From: Lumbricus rubellus
Taxonomy: Eukaryota; Annelida; Clitellata; Crassiclitellata; Lumbricidae
Reading direction: 5' to 3'
Length of the DNA: 64,000 bases
Assembly: GCA_945859605.1 (NCBI GenBank)
Contig: OX243814.1
Span: 20,684,035 to 20,748,034 of the forward strand
The translations under genes and the position numbers were made by a program. This document shows positions 22,673 through 47,320 of this stretch, one piece after another. Position 1 is the first letter of the stretch. The number at the start of each line of letters is the position of its first letter. A model generated the notes under the pieces. It was given only the letters and a program-made list of their open reading frames with translations. It had not been told where the DNA came from and searched no databases.

Positions 22673-25600
22673 GTAAGGCAATCAAAATATCTCTCTCTGT
22701 CTCTGTCTCTGTCTCTGTCTGTGTTTCTCTTTCTATTTCTGTCTCTCTGTTTATCTCTATAATTCTTTCTCTTTCTCATATTGTCACTGTTCATACATTT
22801 GTGTATGTCTGTTTGTCCGTCTCTCTCTCTTTGTCTCTCTCTATTTGTCTCTGTCTCTGTCTCTGCAGTCTGTCTGTCTCTGTCTCTGTCTCTCTCGGTG
22901 TGTTTTCTGTCTGTGTCTCCACCTTCATAGTCTTACTAAACCTTAAACATAATGATACCTATTGAATCCAAAGATAGATTTGCTTCACACTTTGGTTGCT
23001 AAGGCGTAAAAAAATTGTTGTGTTTCCGGTAACCCGACCGACCCATGTTTACGGCCGCGACTCAAATATTTTTGTAAAAAAATTTTATTAAAAAAATATT
23101 TTTTTCAAAAAAGAAAAATTTAAAAAAAAATTATTTAAATTTTTTTAACATTTGTATTGACATAACATAAGAGACGTCAACAAAATGAAATTAATAGGAC
23201 TGTTTCTAGAGCAGTTTTAGGTGCAGACAGTCGGGAAATAGGCAGTTTATACTTGCTTAGAACACGTACTTTGTTTCAGCGTGCAAAAAAGACTAATGGG
23301 GTATACTTTTTCGGATAGTCACTGCATAAAAATATTTTACCAAAATAAAAATATTTTCCGACCCACCTACCCAATATTTTTTAGCTCTGTTACCGGAAAC
23401 ACAACAATTTTTCAGGCCTAATTTAAGAATTGATACATTAAATTAAATCAAAGACTTGGAAAAAGTTGGATGTCTTGTCGTGTATTTCTTATAGGCCTAC
23501 CTACTCGCTTAATGCTTAAATCTGTATACGATTCACTCATTCTGATTGCTTGATTTATATCATCATTTGCTGGTCCTGACCAAAGCAAAGCACTTACGTT
23601 CGAAGAAATAGTCAATTGGAATATAAATATTATAGTCCTAGGCATTTGACTTCATAAGAGAACAAATAGAGTCCGCATATAAACCATTGGCCTTTTCTAC
23701 TCCACTGCATTTTCCTGTTAGCTTTTACCATTTCGTCTCGTCTGTTTGACTTACTCTGAAACTTTCTTGCATTTCATATAATAATTGTGTAATCTCTTCT
23801 CGTGTGTCTTTAACTTTCTTTTCACTCTAAATTGATTCCTTATTCAATTCGTACAGAACTGCGTCATATCTACGTTCACTGCTTTTGGTTTTGTACTCAG
23901 TGATAAGATCCAATTGAGCAGATGAGCAACATAAGACAATAATTGCTTCAGCGTATATACTGTCAAAAGACTGTGTGATCATCGCGTCTTCTTTCAATAT
24001 TCAATTACAGCCTTAATTTAATGACATCTGCATTTGCCACCTGGTGCATGTTGAGTTTTTTCTTTATTGCGAGCCTTAGCACAGACTCCTTTGCGCACCC
24101 ATGGAGTGTGCTTTTTTACTGGCCAACTCATTCTTCTTCTTCCTCTGAATTGGAACCAATTACTTAAATTCGATTGTCTCAGGCCTCGCAGCACTGGCAA
24201 ATCTAATTAACATCAAGAGTCAGCAGGACGAGTTTTCAATTGCAACATCCAAACATAGATCAGATGCAGATGCACCATTATTGGCTTCCAGTGCACTACA
24301 GGCGTCTTACTCTGGCGTCTTGCATGCTGTTGCTGAAATTGGTTGAAATTAATTTTGTAAGTGCAGTTCCGTGTGTCTGTGAGTGGGTTCTACGGGTTAA
24401 CTGCGTGTGCTGCCGTCGTCGTCGTCGTCGTCGTCGTATGCTGTAGGCCCTAGTGTAGAGAGAAGAGAGCGACAGATCGTCGTTAAGAATGTGATGTCGC
24501 AGTTCTTACTATGCTAATCCGGATAATCAAGACCACCTGCTGCCTCTATTCGTCATTCTCCCGCCAGACTTTCTTACGCAGAAGACCAGAAGCCATCCCA
24601 TAAACCCACCACCAACATATAAGCGACGACTCTTCGCTTGCCATATCGCTTATTCGCAGACAGAACTAAAAGCGTTTTAGCTTCTGTTAATTACATCCTG
24701 GTAATGATATTGTGATTAACTAATTAGGCTAACTGTTCAACTATTATATCATCTGAAAGACTATACATGTGTTGCTGCTGCTGCTGCTGCTGCTGTTGTT
24801 GCACATGCAGGTGAATAATTCCGTGTGGGGTCTGGGTGATGCTCTGTGCGATATGTGGGTCGCTCTTGATGTCTTATGCTGCACGGCATCAATACTGAAC
24901 CTAACGGCAATCAGCGTAGACAGGTCAGGTCTTCAACATTAGCAGCACTTCAGCCCATAATTATGTCCTTGTGACCACACAAATTGAATTGTTAAAATGC
25001 ATTATTCATACATTCTCACTGATAACATCAGTGAGAATGTAGGCTATGTATAATGCATTTTAACATATTATGTTGTCAAGATAGCCTATAAGATAGATAT
25101 GGTTGCAAGAGTGTATTGTGGCCTAGTCCTAGTAGGTCTTTTTAAAATTAAATTGACTAATTGAGATGGTGTCATTAACATGATTAATTATGCTTTAAAG
25201 ACAGTTTGAACAGTTCGCTTCAACTTCTGCGATGTCTGACTATATACGATGGTGCATGTTCTGTGTGACTGTTCAACTTCAATGATTGTAGGTTCATTGC
25301 AGTCGCTCATCCCATTCGATACGCCAAGCATCGCAATTCCAATCGCGTCTACGTGACCTTGGCATTGACCTGGATCGTTTCCCTGGCCATCTCTTCACCA
25401 ATCGCCCTTGGAATGAACTACACAGAGCGAAGGGCATTGACGCCGACCCTCTGCACATTCTACAACTCCAACTTTCTCATCTATTCGTCGATGGGATCCT
25501 TCTACATTCCCTCCATCATCATGGTCGGTCTGTACTGGCGCATATTCCTTACGATACGACGACGCACGAAGGGCAGAATCAAATGTCCATCCCACGCTTT

Positions 25601-27154
25601 GTCCATTCACAGACCAACAGGAGGGGGATCGGCTGCAGTGACCCTCAAAGATGTTCCTGACAACTCTGTTGGAAGAGCAAACGTTGGTCGAAATGAAAAC
25701 ATGGCGGACATGCAGGAAGGTAGAATAGACGACGACCATTGTTTAGAGGACAATGCGACTGCAATATTATCACCAATAAGCGTTCCAAAGAATGATCAAC
25801 GGGTTGTGTGTTTGACGGCGGAGATGTGCGACCATACAGCGATTACGTTAAGCAGTCTCAATGCTACGGTGAGTCAAACAGATGAAAGTGAGGAAGGTTT
25901 TGTGAATAACGACATAACATGCACAACTGAGAAATTAGCGCAGACTGGGATGAAAGTTGGTTTTGTGGTTGAGTTGGATAACGAGAGCAACTGTTGTTCA
26001 ATGGGAGAAGAAAATAAGACGGATGAAGATGGAGAGGAATTCTCGAAGAAACGGAAAGCAGTCATCAATGCAACATCTTCTGATTATAAGCGAAAAGGAT
26101 TCCACCATCATCACGACAGCCACCGCCGACACCAACCGAAGCAGAAACAACAGCAGCATAAGTCAACTGGAACCAAATTGAAGTTTCTTGTTCGACACAG
26201 AGCGGAACGTCGTCGAGTGAACAACAAGGAACCACGAGTGTTCAGCAGAAACGAAAAGAAAGCAACTAAAACATTGGCCATTGTTCTCGGTGAGTATATT
26301 CGATTTACATCCAGCAGTATAGGTTTTAAGCCAATCGATCATTTTTCGGATTGTACCAATAATATAGCACCAAAATTAATTTTTAGGCCAAAGTCAAACA
26401 ATTCGTAGGTCTAACTGTAACCTAAGTTAAATGATAATCTATTTAACTAGCAGCAACTTAAACTTATGCAGCACGACGTGGCAAAAAAGTCGGCGTAGGC
26501 CTACATTGAGTTAGGCCTGCTTCTATAAAGTCTTCCCATTTGTTTTGGATTCGTCCTCTCTCTGCCGCTCACTTTCTAGGTCAGCTGATCACACAAAATA
26601 AAACGAACAAATAAAAGCTTTGTCCCTCTTTAAAGAAATATGTCGATCCATATTTAAGCGTGTTGCTGTCAAGGGCGGAGTTTGGTTTCCGTTCTTGGAG
26701 GGGCTAGCCCCGAGTCTGGGTCTTATTGGGAGGGCTAATCCAGAAAAAGGATACCATTTTCATGGTAAAAAAAGTTGAATTTGGGCCTTCTTGGAGGGGC
26801 TTAGCCCCCCTGGCCTCTGATAAACTCCGCCCATGGTTGCTGTGCAAGTAACTTTAAAATGTTTGTTGTTATAATTAAGCTGTGCGTGCGTTTATGTTGG
26901 CAGGTGTGTTCTTGTTCTGTTGGGTTCCGTTCTTCACGATCAACATAATGAACGCCATCTGCATTCACTATGATCTTCTGGATGAGAACAACAATTCCAT
27001 CTGTCACTTCCATCCAATCCTCTTCTCCTTCTTCGTCTGGCTTGGATACATCAACAGCTTTCTCAATCCGACCATCTACACAATATTCAACGCTCAGTTC
27101 AGAAGAGTCTTCAAGAAACTTCTCCTATCCACGTGCAGGCTACATAAGCTATAA
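22157..27154 (+). CDS. dopamine D2-like G-protein-coupled receptor, whole gene (4 exons)
   Basis: Four exons join in phase to 625 codons plus stop. The class A GPCR hallmarks are all present: GN in TM1, LAVSD in TM2, aspartate 192 in TM3 (amine binding), DRF at 209-211, serines 275, 276 and 279 in TM5 (YSSMGSFY), CWVP at 548-551 in TM6 and NPTIY at 597-601 in TM7. Cysteines 185 and 264 should form the TM3-loop disulfide. TM5 to TM7 motifs ([25 protein letters not shown]) are closest to dopamine D2-type receptors, which couple to Gi/o and bind dopamine at the plasma membrane. The extracellular N-terminus is long (about 110 residues) with NSS and NST glycosylation sites. The third intracellular loop is about 225 residues, His/Gln- and acid-rich. 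The C-tail is very short. An in-frame TGA precedes the ATG. Another aminergic ligand is possible but less likely. Confidence 0.93.
22690..22910. repeat. CTCTGT microsatellite
   Basis: Imperfect (CT)n/(CTGTCT)n tracts begin within 20 bases of the exon 1 donor of the D2-like receptor. They give the read-through frame its false serine/leucine tail. Confidence 0.85.
23001..23420. mobile_element. MITE with GTTGTGTTTCCGGTAAC inverted ends
   Basis: Inverted ends share AAAAATTGTTGTGTTTCCGG; the interior is very A/T-rich and non-coding. It is located in intron 1 of the D2-like receptor. No target duplication was defined. Confidence 0.6.
24770..24800. repeat. CTG microsatellite next to splice acceptor
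   Basis: (CTG)n ends about 10 bases before the exon 2 acceptor (CACATGCAG) of the D2-like receptor, occupying the polypyrimidine position. Confidence 0.8.
24811..24923 (+). CDS. D2-like receptor exon 2 (TM3)
   Basis: Residues 173-210: loop, cysteine 185, then [20 protein letters not shown] and VDR. Phase 0 in; the donor splits the DR(F) motif in phase 2, as in vertebrate D2-type genes. Confidence 0.93.
24991..25065. repeat. near-perfect 75-bp foldback
   Basis: GTTAAAATGCATTAT at the left end pairs with ATAATGCATTTTAAC at the right, and TACATTCTCACTGAT pairs with ATCAGTGAGAATGTA around a tiny loop. Either a palindromic MITE remnant or a miRNA-like hairpin in intron 2 of the D2-like receptor. 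Confidence 0.8.
25292..26289 (+). CDS. D2-like receptor exon 3 (TM4, TM5, third intracellular loop, start of TM6)
   Basis: Residues 210-542. TM4 [18 protein letters not shown], cysteine 264, TM5 with [19 protein letters not shown], basic RRRTKGR, a long low-similarity loop with [10 protein letters not shown] and a Gln-rich patch, then [12 protein letters not shown]. Donor TCTCG|GTGAGT. Confidence 0.93.
26665..26835. repeat. GGGGCTAGCCCC-type inverted repeat
   Basis: GGGCGGAGTTTGG at the left pairs with AACTCCGCCCATGG at the right, and GGAGGGGCTAGCCCC recurs as GGAGGGGCTTAGCCCCCC. A MITE-like unit in intron 3 of the D2-like receptor, ending about 70 bases before exon 4. Confidence 0.5.
26904..27154 (+). 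CDS. D2-like receptor exon 4 (TM6, TM7, C-tail)
   Basis: Residues 542-625: [18 protein letters not shown], an extracellular loop with two cysteines, [18 protein letters not shown] and a basic tail ending LHKL. Phase 1 in. Confidence 0.93.
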
Positions 27155-27741
27155 GCATAAGCTATAAAGTCTTACATAAGCTATAAAGTCTAGGTGCTTT
27201 GTATTGGGTCTTATTAATTATAGCCTCGGACAACAACAGTTCAACAAGTGAATGAATAATAGACCAAGATGAGCAAAATTATTGGGACCGTTGACTTAGG
27301 TCCGTCTCACAAATACATTTAAGGCTACTCGGTGAAAATATGACAATCGAAATGCAAGAAACGATACTTTTGTTTTGCTCATAGTTGTCATTATTCAAAC
27401 TTTCAGGCAATCGTTCAACTAATTATGGACATTTTGCTATCGTCATCAACACTTGTTAGTGTGGATGATCATAGTTTTTAATCAACGGTGAACAAGTGAA
27501 AAATATAATTGAGCATACATTAATTGTTTTATGGTAGCCTATTCCTGCCAGAAGCGTCTAACCCTCGCATGGCATGGAATAACAACCCCCCCGTCTGGAC
27601 TACCGGCACTCGGATTTTTAAGAGATTCAAAAGTTACACAGAACTGTATAGCCTACATTAATCTAGGCCTGCGTAAGCATAGTTCAAAGAAAGTTAGGCC
27701 TACTACTAGCGAAAAGCTTAAATAACAAAATTAGGCTATAA

Positions 27742-27747
27742 AATAAA
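27742..27747 (+). promoter_or_regulatory. candidate polyadenylation signal, D2-like receptor
   Basis: AATAAA about 590 bases after the stop codon is the first good match in the 3' flank. Transcript evidence is absent. Confidence 0.3.
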
Positions 27748-28409
27748 TATTCATTGATTCATTGCTTTTACGATTAATTGGTTTGATGACATAATTTAAA
27801 TTTTATAATATTGTTCCAGCAAAATGAAATGACAAATACAGAAGGCTGGTGATTTATTCCTAAATTATCTGCGGTAGATTTATGGTTTCGCTGTGTAGCG
27901 TATAGGCCTATATACGTCTATAAAATGGATATTTGCTATACGGCTGACAGATATCAAACGGATGGTTCGTCTTTATCGCTGCTCTAGATCTTTGTAGCCG
28001 ACACAGTTTTGCAGTTGAACACCTGGAAATATTGTCAGATCAGTAGCATGTGAATAGGATTAGACATTTCCACCGTGTAAGTCGACCTGCAACCGAAGTC
28101 AATCATTCACCTCTCAATGATCATGGAGTTCACAGTTCATTCATTTGTTTCATACACATATACTTACTTACTATAACTAGATTCATAACTTGCGTTTTGC
28201 ATACTTGTGAGAGGGGAATCTAGTGGAGAGACTTCCTCGTAGGCCTACTGCACGGAAGCTGTTCCAGGTATTCTTTCCTCTCGAGCAGTATACGCCTATA
28301 GTAATACGTTCGTTCCTTGCGGCTGGCGCCTATTTCTTCAGAGGCCGAATAGGCCACTAGTACATTGACGTCTGTATTAAATAGGCCTCCACTCTACTCT
28401 ACTATAGTC

Positions 28410-28870
28410 TGCTGCTGCTGCTGATGCTGCTGCTGCTGCTGATGATGATGATGCTGATGATGATGATGCTGATGCTGGTTTCCTCTCATCCTTCGGTCGG
28501 ACGTGGAATGCTAAAACACTTTCACGCGCATTTGCAGTCCGTGCGGTCCTGCTGCTGCTGCTGCGTCAGCCAGTGCAGTGATGCTGCTGTTCGTTGGTGT
28601 GGAGGATGCTGCTGCTGCTGCTGCAGGTGATGAGTATAGAGTGTAAGGCATCTCTTCCAACTCTCTTAAAGACCTTCAACTGCATGCCAAACAGATGCAA
28701 ACTCTTAGAGGCAGGCAGCCAACTCGAAAGGTTGCGATAATGAATCCACTGCTGCTGCAGCTGCTGCATCCATTCGGTGCCAAAATAGCATCTCTGACTG
28801 GCACTGAAGCAGCGGCAGCGCTGGTGCCCGGCTGCTGCTGCTGGTGGTGGTGGTGGTAGTGGTGTCTCAT
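28410..28870. repeat. CTG/CAG/GAT-rich low-complexity region
   Basis: Many short (CTG)n, (GATGAT)n and (GGT)n runs. The mutually overlapping frames are compositionally biased and not credible genes. Confidence 0.75.
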
Positions 28871-29201
28871 GGGGCCCTGTGTGTCTAGCGATGCACCTCT
28901 GCTGCAGGGCTAAAGCGAATGATCATTACCTGTAAGTGAGGTAAGGAGGAAGGAGAAAGAACGAACGGGGTTTCCGAGTAATTTCGACTGATGTGTCAGT
29001 ATACTTGAGTAGAGGTCAAAGTAGCAAGCTCGGACAATTTGACCAGTATAGCCTCGAGCTCGGACAATTTGACCAGTACAGCCTTGACCTTCGGACAATT
29101 TGACCAGTATAGCCTTCAGTTTCGTCCATTTGACCAATACCAGCCTAAAAAAATTGAGTGCCCGCGCAGTTTGGCCAATATAGCCTTACTTTTTCAAATT
29201 C

Positions 29202-29564
29202 ATGGAATATCCAACTCGGCTTAAGGATAAGATATTCCAATATAAAATGGTTTACCCGAATAAAACTAAAACTGAATTACGAAAAATCGCCAGGCAGCTC
29301 GGCTTGGTTGGAAATACAACAAGACTGCGGAGATCGGAGTTGATTGTTGTAATTGACGTCCACAACCGCGAATGCTACGACGATGAATGCCCATGCAAGT
29401 ATCCACGTCCGGATCGTCAACAAGGGCCAGGCGAGACCATCGTCGTTCGTCGTCGGCGCAATGGCAACTCACTCCCGTGTGATGTTGGTTTGATCGACAA
29501 CGAGATCATCGTCGTTAATTGTCAATGCAATGGCGACTCATGCCTGTGTGATGCAAGGGCGTGA
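29202..29564 (+). CDS. small element-borne protein, SAP-like helix pair plus Cys-rich tail
   Basis: A 120-codon ORF begins exactly at the inner edge of the left TIR. The N-terminal part has KTELRKIARQLGLVGNTTRL, which has the spacing of a SAP/Rho-N-type DNA-binding helix pair (weak). Then come DDECPCKYPRPD, basic VVRRRRNGN and CQCNGDSCLCDARA, giving several cysteines. Not recognised as any transposase. It may be the only coding capacity of a non-autonomous element, or a captured capsid- or DNA-associated gene. Codons show no disablement. Confidence 0.55.
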   Translation: MEYPTRLKDKIFQYKMVYPNKTKTELRKIARQLGLVGNTTRLRRSELIVVIDVHNRECYDDECPCKYPRPDRQQGPGETIVVRRRRNGNSLPCDVGLIDNEIIVVNCQCNGDSCLCDARA

Positions 29565-29566
29565 GT

Positions 29567-29632
29567 GGACTACGACGTGTTTTTCGACGTGTTTTTCGAC
29601 GTGTTTTTCGACGTGTTTTTCGACGTGTTTAA
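29567..29632. repeat. 12-bp tandem CGACGTGTTTTT
   Basis: Five tandem copies directly after the small ORF inside the TIR element. Confidence 0.85.
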
Positions 29633-29680
29633 AAACATACGTTAGACGTATTTTCAGACATAGCGACATAGGTCTACATT

Positions 29681-29840
29681 CATACATACATACATACATA
29701 CATACATACATACATACATACATACATACATACATACATACATACATACATACATACATACATACATACATACATACATACATACATACATACATACATA
29801 CATACATACATACATACATACATACATACATACATACATA
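29681..29840. repeat. CATA tetranucleotide microsatellite
   Basis: About 40 perfect (CATA) units inside the TIR element. It produces long false frames on both strands. Confidence 0.95.
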
Positions 29841-30199
29841 ATCAATCACAATCAGACTATAATAGGCCTATTATTATTATTCAGTTGGTTCTCTCCATCT
29901 TATTTGCAGTTTCGAAAAAGTAAGGCTAGCATTGGCTGAATTTGAAAAAGTAAGGCTATATTGGCCAAACTGCGCGGGCACTCAATTTTTTTAGGCTGGT
30001 ATTGGTCAAATGGACGAAACTGAAGGCTATACTGGTCAAATTGTCCGAAGGTCAAGGCTGTACTGGTCAAATTGTCCGAGCTCAAGGCTATACTGGTCAA
30101 ATTGTCCGAGCTTGCTACTTTGACCTCTACTTACTTGCTTTCGACTTTTATGGTCGCTGCACTTATGATGAATGAAATCTCTCATTTCGAATAAATTAC

Positions 30200-30362
30200 C
30201 GACGAACCTTTGCTGCTGCTGCTGCCGCTGCGAGAAAAGACGCTGCTGCCGTCTACCGGTAACTTTATCGGTCTGTTGTTGCTATAGTTACGGGAGCTGA
30301 TGGTGCGCTGCTTCTGCATCTGATGATGATGATGATGATGCTGCTGCTGCTGCTGCTGTAAG
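30200..30362. repeat. CTG/GAT tracts in the 5' region
   Basis: (CTG)n and (GAT)n blocks lie just ahead of the F-box/LRR start and would be in its 5' leader or promoter. Confidence 0.7.
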
Positions 30363-30388
30363 CAAAGGCCTTTGTCTGAATCGACGGA

Positions 30389-44934
<14,546 letters not shown>

Positions 44935-45247
44935 CCACTGACTGACCATTGCTAGACAATTATTAACTACTACAACTAAAGTTCTAAGTATACTGTACAC
45001 ATGCTAGCAATAGCAAGAGTTGACCAAATCGCCACAGCAAGTCCCGTTTCATTGTGTCTGTTTAAGTGACCATGCATGCTCAGTTGAATTGTGCACAGTG
45101 ATTAGCAGGACTAGAGCGAATGACCAATCTAGGAAAATAATTAAGTTAGGCTGCGTCAACCTGGTCATCAGCTCTAAAAAATTACAAAAACTGAGTGAGT
45201 CATAAAGCAGATAAATACTTATTCGGATCAGTTCTTCCATATGAAAC

Positions 45248-45305
45248 AGACACACAGACAGACAGACATACAGACATACAGACAGACAGGCAGACAGACA
45301 GACAG
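45248..45305. repeat. CAGA microsatellite
   Basis: (CAGA)n/(CATA)n tract in the 3' flank of the F-box/LRR gene. Confidence 0.85.
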
Positions 45306-45770
45306 ACCAACAGCGAGCCAGCACAGCATGTCTCATACATATTCAAATGTATACGAGTATTTTGATAATTCTGGTGATTACAGTAATGAGAACAGAGAAC
45401 AGTCTGTTATGAGAGAAAGCGGTGATAGAATCAAGTTTGCATTGATCTAGAAGAGATTGCAATGTTACGTGAAGGAACGTGATTTTATCGCAGAAGAATG
45501 AACAGAACATATCAGCAATAGAGGGAGAAGGAGGAGTCAGGTAGCAGGATGGGCGGAGGAGAGAAGAAACTCAAACTTGCAATGGAGAAGGCAGTCATCA
45601 CCCTTCTTTCGTGAGACCCACTTGGAGGTCTGCAAAAACCTATATTTCCACATGGAACCCACATGTATAGAGCCAACAGGGTACAATAGGACATCATCAT
45701 AATGTATTGTGCTAGAATAATAGATACAGAGGCTGCTACAACATGACATCAGATGTATTCAGTCATCACA

Positions 45771-45776
45771 AATAAA
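45771..45776 (+). promoter_or_regulatory. candidate polyadenylation signal, F-box/LRR gene
   Basis: AATAAA 837 bases after the stop codon. No transcript support. Confidence 0.3.
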
Positions 45777-47320
45777 AATTAGGAATTCATAAAGACGACA
45801 AAGTAATATTCCAATGCATTTTAATGATCGACAAAAACAAAACCTCATCAGATGCAACACATAAGAACTTTATAAAATCTGCAGTGAAACTATTAGATTA
45901 GAATAAGCAGAAATACAGCTGCAATAGCTTTATATTGGGGCCAAAACTTTCTGGCGTTTGATCATCATTGATTATACTGGTAACAACTGGTTCCACGAGA
46001 AATTTTCAATTCTGATACAGACTTTAGACTTGCTTTCTATACATGCGAAACTTTAATTGTAAGAATTTTCAATATCCTTTTACACCAGTGGAATAACATT
46101 CAATAATTTAGTTGACTAATAACGATTCTCATAAATTATATAAAAATTTAAAATGCAAATACACAATTCTACTACTCAATGGCGTCGCTGCTAATCTTAG
46201 CAATGTTAAAACAACAGAGATGCACTTATTTGTAACATGAATATTTATATCAGTTCTTGGCAGGTTTAAAAAAACACAGTTTTAAAACAAAATGGACTGC
46301 AAATACCTTAAAAGGCTGATCGAATTCAAACAGCAGTGCTATAGAAATTCTCAGATAAAATTGGACAACCGTCAACAAATAAAATCACTCCGAGATAACG
46401 CATGAAAAGTTCATAAATAGTAATAAATACTACTAATATTAATATAATCTTCTACTGACTTAAACTGACTGTGACCAAAGCTAAGACTGGCAAACTCATT
46501 CAAGTTTCTTGTGTATTAGATAAAACTCAGCTTGAAAACTAACTCAGACTTATCATTATATAATGACCGCTGCAGACTAGTGAACCTAAGCCATAAGATA
46601 CCAGACAACATCATAATTATACCATAATTCAATGATAATTGTGCATTTATTATGCCATCACAAATCAACAGCTTCTGTTCACTAGCAACTCCTCACCTTC
46701 ATAGGTGAATCATGGTCATGCAACTAAAAGCGATTTTGAAAGCATATGTTGCAGGAGAAGCAAACCACCTTCATACGTTCACCCATCCCTTGAAGCATCA
46801 TTTTTTATAGCTTTCTCCGCATTACAATCTCATGATAAAGCAATAATTCTTAAAAGTCTCTCCACAATTATACACCTCTGCATCAGACACTTAATACCTG
46901 TTGATGATACCAGATTATAGTAAACAGTGTTTAGATATTTCTCCTTTGATATATACCTCCTGTGCGTCAACGCACTCTCATAATCAATCGAATGATAATG
47001 ATAATAATGATAATAGCTAAGTTGCATATGCTGTCAATGTGATAGAATTAACAAGTGCTTCCAATGCAGATGTTGCATAATTAAATACAGTCAGTAACTC
47101 ACGGTGCATTAAATGCATATAATTCTATAATGGCTCTCAAGCACTTCCAGGTTCTTAAACTAAAGTTAAAAAACAACTCAACTAACCCCTAATAATTGAT
47201 TAACCCTATCGCCCCTGAGCTCCCACGGCAAAAGTGAGATAACCCTAACGCCCCACGCGAAAACGCCTATAACCCTGAGCTCCCTGGCAAAAAATCACTA
47301 ACTTCGGAATGCATGTAAAC

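Larger units (their letters stand above)
29008..30131. mobile_element. 1.12-kb TIR element, 6-bp TSD, possibly Polinton/Maverick-derived
   Basis: Inverted terminal repeats of 194 bp (29008-29201 and 29938-30131) start AGTAGAGGTCAAAGTAGCAA and are almost identical. TACTTG flanks both sides (29002-29007 and 30132-30137) as a 6-bp target duplication. The TIRs contain three or four copies of a GGACAATTTGACCAGTA-type unit. AG-starting ends with 6-bp duplications are known for Polinton/Maverick elements, so this may be a short non-autonomous relative; the assignment is an inference. It encloses one small ORF and a CATA microsatellite. Confidence 0.85.
27155..30388. other. intergenic region between D2-like receptor and F-box/LRR gene
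   Basis: Contains the D2-like 3' flank, CTG-rich DNA (28410-28870) and the 1.12-kb TIR element at 29008. No other gene was supported. Confidence 0.5.

Noticed and set aside
26290..26408. Read-through end of the D2-like exon 3 frame
   Set aside because: GTGAGT donor after VLG and the TM6/TM7 exon downstream show that this is intron.
29530..29849. 103-codon frames over the CATA array on both strands
   Set aside because: Pure microsatellite translation.
45049..45336. 95-codon minus-strand frame
   Set aside because: Driven by the CAGA microsatellite; no domain.
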